From the NCBI GenBank assembly GCA_050011635.1, contig JBEKIU010000068.1, forward strand, positions 1 through 18,647: a DNA stretch of 18,647 bases, read 5' to 3'. The position numbers and the translations under genes are program-made. The notes below the pieces were generated by a model. That model made no database searches and had not been told where the DNA came from. It saw only the letters and a program-made list of their open reading frames with translations. This document shows positions 14,658 through 18,647 of the stretch, in pieces; positions within the stretch are counted from its first letter, which is position 1; every line of letters begins with the position of its first letter. This DNA comes from Bog-756 sp050011635. GTDB lineage: Bacteria; Actinomycetota; Acidimicrobiia; Acidimicrobiales; RAAP-2.

Positions 14658-15383
14658 TCACGACACCTGTCCCGACCGCACCGAGCGGAGACGCCGGTCG
14701 AGGTGCGCCTCCATGGCCTCGGTGGCCAGCGTGGTGACCTCGTCGGTGACCGGCGACCGGGGCTCGGCCAGCACGCCGGCCAGGCCCCCGCCCAGGGTGC
14801 GGCGCAGCAGGGCCAGCCCGTCGGGGGACAGGGCCCGTCCGCGCCGGCAATTCCGGCACAGCACCCCTCCCTCCACCTGATCGAAGGCCACCAGCACCTC
14901 GGGATCCTCCTCGCCGCACGACACGCACACGTCGAGGACCGGGGCGGAGCCTTCGAGGGCCAGCACCTTGAGGAAGAACGCGGGCGCCACCATCGGGGAG
15001 TTCCGTTCCGCCAGCGCGCCGACGGCTCCGACCAGCATCTCGTACAGGCGGGGGTTCGCGTGCCGCTCCTGGCCGATCTGGTCGACGACCTCGAGCATGG
15101 ACATGGCCGGGCCCATCCGGTCGAGGTCCTCTCTGACCGGCCGGAAGGTGTCGATGACCTCGGCCTGGTTGATCATGTCCAGATCGCCCCGACCCTGCCA
15201 TCCGAGGAGGGCGACGTGGCTGAGCGGCTCGAGCCGAGAACCGAACTTCGACGTCGTGCGCCGCACCCCCTTGGCCACCGCACGGACCTTGCCGTGCTGC
15301 TCGGTCATCAAGGTGACGATCCGGTCCGCCTCACCGAGGCGGATGGTGCGCAGCACCACACCCCGGTCGCGAAAGAGGGTCAT
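14658..15383 (-). CDS. recO: DNA repair protein RecO
   Basis: 241 aa from ATG 15383, whose codon overlaps the stop of the upstream membrane-protein gene (ATGA, 15380-15383). The N-terminal OB fold starts FRDRGVVLRTIRLGEADRIVTLMTEQHGKVRAVAKGVRR, typical of RecO. A helical domain follows, with a zinc-binding Cys4 group (Cys153, Cys156, Cys176, Cys179) in CVSCGEE...LCRNCRRG. RecO, together with RecR, loads RecA onto SSB-coated single-stranded DNA in gap repair. Length is normal. The location beside uppS matches many actinobacteria. Confidence 0.94.
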   Translation of the reverse strand: MTLFRDRGVVLRTIRLGEADRIVTLMTEQHGKVRAVAKGVRRTTSKFGSRLEPLSHVALLGWQGRGDLDMINQAEVIDTFRPVREDLDRMGPAMSMLEVVDQIGQERHANPRLYEMLVGAVGALAERNSPMVAPAFFLKVLALEGSAPVLDVCVSCGEEDPEVLVAFDQVEGGVLCRNCRRGRALSPDGLALLRRTLGGGLAGVLAEPRSPVTDEVTTLATEAMEAHLDRRLRSVRSGQVS

Positions 15384-15727
15384 CTCGGCTCGCGAGGCTC
15401 CTCGGCGGCCGGTCTCGGCCGGGGGGATGTCCCGTTGGTGGGCTTGACCGCGGATCCGTTCGTCCCGGGCGAGGCCAGGGGGGCCTGCCCACCGCCCACG
15501 GGGCGACCGGTGGGTCGGCCGTGGCTCCGGCTCCCCCGCAGCAGGTTGTTGGCGGCGATGAGGCCGAGCAGCACCGGTGGGATCACCACCAGGGGGGCCA
15601 CGACGGTGAAGCCGGCTACGTCCATCAGCACGATGAAGCCGTAGAGGAGCACGCCGAGCACGATGCCGGTCACGATCCACACCCCGCCGGCATCATCGGG
15701 CCGGCGGTGGCCGGAGCCCCCGGCCAT
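15380..15727 (-). CDS. Small two-helix membrane protein
   Basis: 115 aa from ATG 15727; its A is the last base of the uppS stop (TGATG, 15725-15729), and its own stop overlaps recO. The frame is open further upstream, but that lies inside uppS. Two hydrophobic segments are evident, about residues 16-37 (VWIVTGIVLGVLLYGFIVLM) and 41-60 (VVAPLVVIPPVLLGLIAA). A long basic and Pro/Gly-rich cytosolic-looking tail follows. No family is recognised. Its place between the undecaprenyl diphosphate synthase and recO with full overlap on both sides suggests obligate co-translation; a link to the lipid carrier is possible but unproved. Confidence 0.75.
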   Translation of the reverse strand: MAGGSGHRRPDDAGGVWIVTGIVLGVLLYGFIVLMDVAGFTVVAPLVVIPPVLLGLIAANNLLRGSRSHGRPTGRPVGGGQAPLASPGTNGSAVKPTNGTSPRPRPAAEEPREPR

Positions 15728-16497
15728 CAGGTCACGCCTCCGTACCGGCGCTGGCGCTGCTGGAAGTCGCGGACCGCCTCGAACAGATGGGTGCGACGGA
15801 AGTCCGGCCACAGCACATCATCGAAGACCAGCTCGCTGTAGGCCAATTGCCAGAGGAGGAAGTTGGAGATCCGCCGCTCACCCGAGGTCCGGATGACGAG
15901 ATCGGGGTCGGGCATATCGGGGAAGTACAGCCGCGACCGGATCGCCTTCTCGTCGACCTTCTCGGCCGGCACCCCGTCGGACACCAGCCGCTTCACCGCG
16001 TCGACGATCTCAGCCCGGCCCCCGTAGTTGAACGCCATGGTCAGCGTGCAGCGGCGGTTCCGGGCCGTCAGCTCGATCGACTCGTCCATGCGCCGCAGGA
16101 CCCGCTTCGGGACCCTCCAGCCGCGGCGGCCGGCGAACCGGATCCGCACACCCTTCTCGTGCAGCTCGTCGCGCCGGCGGACGAGGAGGCTCTCGTTGAA
16201 CCCCATCAGGTAGCGGACCTCGTCGGCGGGACGCCGCCAGTTCTCGGTGGAGAAGGCGTACATGGTGATCCAGGGGACGCCGAGCTCGAGCGCCCCCTCC
16301 ACCGCGTCGAGCAGGGCGGCCTCGCCCGCCGCGTGCCCCTCGGTGCGAGGAAGACCACGACGCGCCGCCCACCGGCCATTGCCGTCCATGACGCAGGCCA
16401 CGTGGGTGGGGACCGGACCACCGACCAGGTCGGCCGCCGTCAGGGTGGAACGGTGCCCGCCACTGGCTCCTCCGGTACCGGCCTGTTCCCGTTGCAC
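15727..16497 (-). CDS. uppS: Isoprenyl transferase / undecaprenyl diphosphate synthase
   Basis: 256 aa from GTG 16497. It is a cis-prenyltransferase that extends farnesyl- or geranyl-type diphosphates with IPP to the C50-C55 carrier used for peptidoglycan and cell-wall glycans; the chain length cannot be read here. The conserved MDGNGRWA has Asp38 for Mg-diphosphate binding; then RGLPRTEGH, YAFSTENWRRP (80-90), FNYGGRAEIVDA and the C-terminal RTSGERRISNFLLWQ and SELVF motifs. The first 30 residues are an extra flexible leader. TAGGTT stands exactly 6 nt before the GTG with no Shine-Dalgarno, suggesting a leaderless message. It is the first gene of the minus-strand block and divergent from the TSUP gene. 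Confidence 0.95.
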   Translation of the reverse strand: MQREQAGTGGASGGHRSTLTAADLVGGPVPTHVACVMDGNGRWAARRGLPRTEGHAAGEAALLDAVEGALELGVPWITMYAFSTENWRRPADEVRYLMGFNESLLVRRRDELHEKGVRIRFAGRRGWRVPKRVLRRMDESIELTARNRRCTLTMAFNYGGRAEIVDAVKRLVSDGVPAEKVDEKAIRSRLYFPDMPDPDLVIRTSGERRISNFLLWQLAYSELVFDDVLWPDFRRTHLFEAVRDFQQRQRRYGGVT

Positions 16498-16513
16498 GCT
16501 GCGAACCTACAGT

Positions 16514-16551
16514 GTCACCGGCGTGGGTCGTGCCCGCCGGCTCGAGGTGAC
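16514..16551. repeat. Nested inverted repeat in the uppS/TSUP divergent region
   Basis: CCGGCG (16518-16523) pairs with CGCCGG (16535-16540), with GG/CC inside after a bulged T. Outside, GTCA (16514-16517) can pair with TGAC (16548-16551). It lies just upstream of the predicted uppS -10. It could be an operator or only a GC-rich structure. Confidence 0.3.
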
Positions 16552-16595
16552 CCCCGGGGCCGGACCGTGATCCCCGTGTCCTGAGCGTGGGTGTC

Positions 16596-16624
16596 TTGAG
16601 TGCCGGGGCTGTGGGCACTAGACC
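16596..16624 (+). promoter_or_regulatory. Probable promoter of the TSUP gene
   Basis: TTGAGT (16596-16601), a 17-bp spacer, then TAGACC (16619-16624), followed by 6 nt and the ATG. The spacing suits a housekeeping promoter whose transcript starts at or near the ATG. No ribosome site is present, in agreement with leaderless translation. Confidence 0.5.
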
Positions 16625-16630
16625 CTCCCC

Positions 16631-17389
16631 ATGTCCCCGCAGGATGCCGTGGCCATCTTTGCCGCCGGTCTGGCCGCGGGCACCGTCAACGTCATCGTCG
16701 GCTCGGGCTCGCTGATCACCTTCCCGACCCTGCTCGCGCTGGGCTATCCCCCGGTGCTGGCCAACGTGTCCAACAATGTCGGTCTGGTGCCCGGAAACGT
16801 CAGCGCCACCGTGGCCTACCGGGCCGAGCTGGTCGGTCAGCGCGGCCGCCTCCTCCAGCTCGGGTGGGCGTCCGTGCTCGGTGGGTTGATCGGGGCGGTC
16901 CTCCTGCTCGGCCTGCCCCACAGCGTGTTCAAGGCGGCCGTGCCGGTCCTCATCGCCCTGGCCGCGGTGCTGATGGCGCTCCAGCCCAGGATCAGCGCCG
17001 GGCTCGAACGACGGGGCACCCGACCCGCGCACGGGGGTCCGGCCCTGACCGCAGGGGTCCTGCTGACCGGCATCTACGGCGGCTACTTCGGTGCGGCCCA
17101 GGGGGTGGTCCTCATCGCCCTGCTGGCCATCTTCATCGACGACGACCTGCAGCGCCTCAACGGCACCAAAAACGCGCTGGCCCTCACGGTCAACGCCGTG
17201 GCCGGCATCTTCTTCGTGGCCACCACCCACATCTCGTGGTCGGTGGCCGGGCTCATCGCCGCCGGGTCGGTCATCGGCGGCCAGGTCGGCGGCCGGTACG
17301 GGCGGCGGCTCCCCGCCCCCGTCCTGCGGTCGACCATCGTCGTGGTCGGGCTGGCCGTCGCCGTCGGCCTGGCCGTGGCGTGGCACTGA
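16631..17389 (+). CDS. TauE/SafE (TSUP) family membrane transporter
   Basis: 252 aa from ATG 16631. The N-terminal repeat begins AAGLAAGTVNVIVGSGSLITFPTLLALGYPPVLANVSN, the diagnostic TSUP pattern, and the second half has GIYGGYFGAAQGVVLIALLAIF followed by LNGTKNALAL, the matching inverted half. Seven to eight hydrophobic helices cover almost the whole length; the only long polar loop is about 120-138. The family exports or imports small sulfur-containing or organic anions (sulfite, sulfoacetate, taurine-related); the substrate here cannot be assigned. It is divergent from uppS and followed after 46 bp by a helicase gene on the same strand. Confidence 0.9.
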   Translation: MSPQDAVAIFAAGLAAGTVNVIVGSGSLITFPTLLALGYPPVLANVSNNVGLVPGNVSATVAYRAELVGQRGRLLQLGWASVLGGLIGAVLLLGLPHSVFKAAVPVLIALAAVLMALQPRISAGLERRGTRPAHGGPALTAGVLLTGIYGGYFGAAQGVVLIALLAIFIDDDLQRLNGTKNALALTVNAVAGIFFVATTHISWSVAGLIAAGSVIGGQVGGRYGRRLPAPVLRSTIVVVGLAVAVGLAVAWH

Positions 17390-17423
17390 CCGGGCCGGAT
17401 CGGGAGTCGGCCGGCTCCGCCGA

Positions 17424-17429
17424 TAGGGT
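17424..17429 (+). promoter_or_regulatory. -10-like hexamer of the DinG-like gene
   Basis: TAGGGT ends 6 nt before the ATG at 17436 and there is no Shine-Dalgarno sequence. The same geometry occurs before uppS and the TSUP gene. No good -35 is seen. Confidence 0.35.
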
Positions 17430-17435
17430 CGGTGG

Positions 17436-18647
17436 ATGAGCGACGAGGTGACCGCCATGCTGGCCCGGGTGGCCGCGGCCCTACCCGGTGGGGGCGAGTC
17501 GCGTCCGGGCCAGCGCCAGATGGCCTCGGCGGTGGGGCGGGCCATTGCCGGGCAGCGCCACCTGGTCGTCCAGGCCGGCACCGGCACCGGCAAATCGCTG
17601 GCCTATCTCATCCCCGCGGCCCTCTCCGGCCGGCGGGTCGTGGTCGCCACCGCCACCAAGGCCCTCCAGGACCAGCTGGCCAACAACGACCTGCCGTTGG
17701 TCGCCGCGGCCATCGGTCGGGACCTCTCCTTCGCCGTGCTCAAGGGGCGGAGCAACTACCTGTGCCGCCAGCGGGTGGCGGAGATCGGCGGGCGGGGTGA
17801 ACAGCTCTCCCTCACGCCCACCGGTGCCGAGCCCCCCGATGCCGACGATCCCCTGACGCCGGCCGGTGGCGGTTCCGACGGCGGTTCCGGCTCCGATGGC
17901 GGTTCCGATACCTCCGATTCCGGTTCCGATACCTCCGACGGTGACGGCCCCGGCCGGGGTGGCCAGGGGGACCTCGACAGCGGCCGGCTCGGCGAGCAGG
18001 TCAAGCGCCTCGTCCGCTGGGCCGAGGACACCACCACCGGTGATCGGGCCGAGCTCGAATTCGAACCGCACTTCCGGGCCTGGGCCATGGTCTCGACCAC
18101 CGCCCGCGAATGCCCGGGTGCCTTCCGGTGCCCGTCCGGCCGGGACTGCTTCGCCGAGGATGCCAGGGCCCGCGCCGCCGGTGCCGACGTCGTCGTGGTC
18201 AACACCCACCTCTACGGCGCCCATCTGGCCAGCGGCGGGGCCGTGCTCCCGCCCCACGAGGTGGCCGTGTTCGACGAGGTCCACGAGGTCGAGGAGGTCA
18301 TGACCGACAGCCTCGGTGTCGAGATCGGCCCGGGACGCTTCAGGGCGCTGGCGGCCACCGCCCGGCCGCTGCTCGGCCCGGGCACGCCTGGCGGGGTCGA
18401 CGCCGCTGATGCCGTGTCCGACGTGGCCGACCTCTTCCAACGGGCCCTCCGCCCGCTGGCCGGGCTTCGCATCCCCCACGACGAGATCGTCGTGGCCGGT
18501 CCGGACGGGCCGGTCCCAGACGCGGAGGGGCCGGACGAGCTCCCGGCCCCACGGGCACAGCCGTTGGGCCTCGACCTCGGCCTGCCCGAGGTGGCCCCCC
18601 CTGCTCCGGCACCGCTCCCCCGCCCGGCCCCGGCCCAGTCGGACGGC
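17436..18647 (+). CDS. dinG: DinG/XPD-like Fe-S DNA helicase (N-terminal part, cut by window end)
   Basis: 404 codons are visible from ATG 17436 and the frame is still open at the edge. Walker A is AGTGTGKS (47-54), motif Ia VVVATATKALQDQL, and the DEAH-like box reads DEVH (280-283) in AVFDEVHEVEE. Four Cys for a 4Fe-4S cluster are present: Cys110 (GRSNYLC), Cys226, Cys232 and Cys238 (ECPGAFRCPSGRDCF), then VVVVNTHLYGAHL. This is a superfamily 2 ATP-dependent 5'-3' helicase that unwinds R-loops, D-loops or G4 structures in repair. Oddities: a Gly-Ser-Asp low-complexity insert (145-172) lies between Cys1 and Cys2, and a Pro/Ala-rich stretch (355-404) interrupts the region after motif II. The C-terminal helicase motifs lie beyond the window. 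Confidence 0.9.
   Translation, partial: MSDEVTAMLARVAAALPGGGESRPGQRQMASAVGRAIAGQRHLVVQAGTGTGKSLAYLIPAALSGRRVVVATATKALQDQLANNDLPLVAAAIGRDLSFAVLKGRSNYLCRQRVAEIGGRGEQLSLTPTGAEPPDADDPLTPAGGGSDGGSGSDGGSDTSDSGSDTSDGDGPGRGGQGDLDSGRLGEQVKRLVRWAEDTTTGDRAELEFEPHFRAWAMVSTTARECPGAFRCPSGRDCFAEDARARAAGADVVVVNTHLYGAHLASGGAVLPPHEVAVFDEVHEVEEVMTDSLGVEIGPGRFRALAATARPLLGPGTPGGVDAADAVSDVADLFQRALRPLAGLRIPHDEIVVAGPDGPVPDAEGPDELPAPRAQPLGLDLGLPEVAPPAPAPLPRPAPAQSDG
17900..17938 (+). repeat. Direct repeat in the helicase Gly-Ser-Asp insert
   Basis: The 18-nt unit CGGTTCCGATACCTCCGA occurs at 17900-17917 and 17921-17938, a 21-nt period encoding seven-residue GSDTSD-type units. Looser GGTTCCGA copies precede it from about 17866. 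In-frame slippage would change insert length only. Confidence 0.75.

Noticed and set aside
1..18647. CRISPR arrays, transposases, prophage genes, known defence or biosynthetic clusters
   Set aside because: Looked for regular repeat-spacer patterns, terminal inverted repeats with transposase motifs and defence domains on both strands; none seen.

Overview
The window is high-GC bacterial DNA with dense, mostly minus-strand genes, frequent GTG starts and many stop/start overlaps. It looks like an actinobacterium. The run uppS - recO - (hemW) - glyS - ppdK - dnaG - rpoD echoes the recO-uppS-glyS-dnaG neighbourhood of Actinobacteria and the recO-gly-dnaG-sigA order of Firmicutes. A deep lineage such as Acidimicrobiia is my best guess, but this is inference.

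Left part (1-5400): small and poorly known genes in DNA that looks somewhat less GC-rich than the rest. It holds a CAU-anticodon tRNA, a stand-alone HIRAN-domain protein and a PH-like-domain protein (all minus). A lipoprotein substrate-binding protein of the Leu/Ile/Val receptor type follows on the plus strand without any permease genes. It converges on a small alpha/beta hydrolase across a hairpin. Next come four very small minus-strand ORFs in two stop/start-overlapping pairs behind tRNA-Asn(GTT), closed by a strong terminator-like hairpin. A small YtxH-like envelope protein (plus) then converges on rpoD.

Right part (5750-16500): a long minus-strand block. uppS, a two-helix membrane protein, recO, hemW and glyS are packed with overlaps or tiny gaps. 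After about 145 bp comes ppdK (pyruvate phosphate dikinase), then dnaG, whose stop overlaps the GTG start of the primary sigma factor rpoD. Cell-wall lipid synthesis, recombination repair, heme insertion, glycyl-tRNA charging, PEP/pyruvate interconversion, replication priming and housekeeping transcription are thus grouped in one direction. Divergently at the right edge lie a TauE/SafE (TSUP) transporter and the first 404 codons of a DinG-type Fe-S helicase, cut by the window end.

I see no CRISPR array, insertion sequence, prophage or recognised defence system. The points most worth a second look are: a PPDK with Val in place of the regulatory Thr two residues before its catalytic His, plus Lys/Ala/Ser-rich additions; the overlapping micro-ORF pairs next to tRNA-Asn; a recurrent -10-like hexamer exactly 6 nt before Shine-Dalgarno-less start codons (leaderless mRNAs); a Cys-rich mini-ORF resembling a ClpX-type zinc finger; and a Gly-Ser-Asp repeat inside the DinG Fe-S region.
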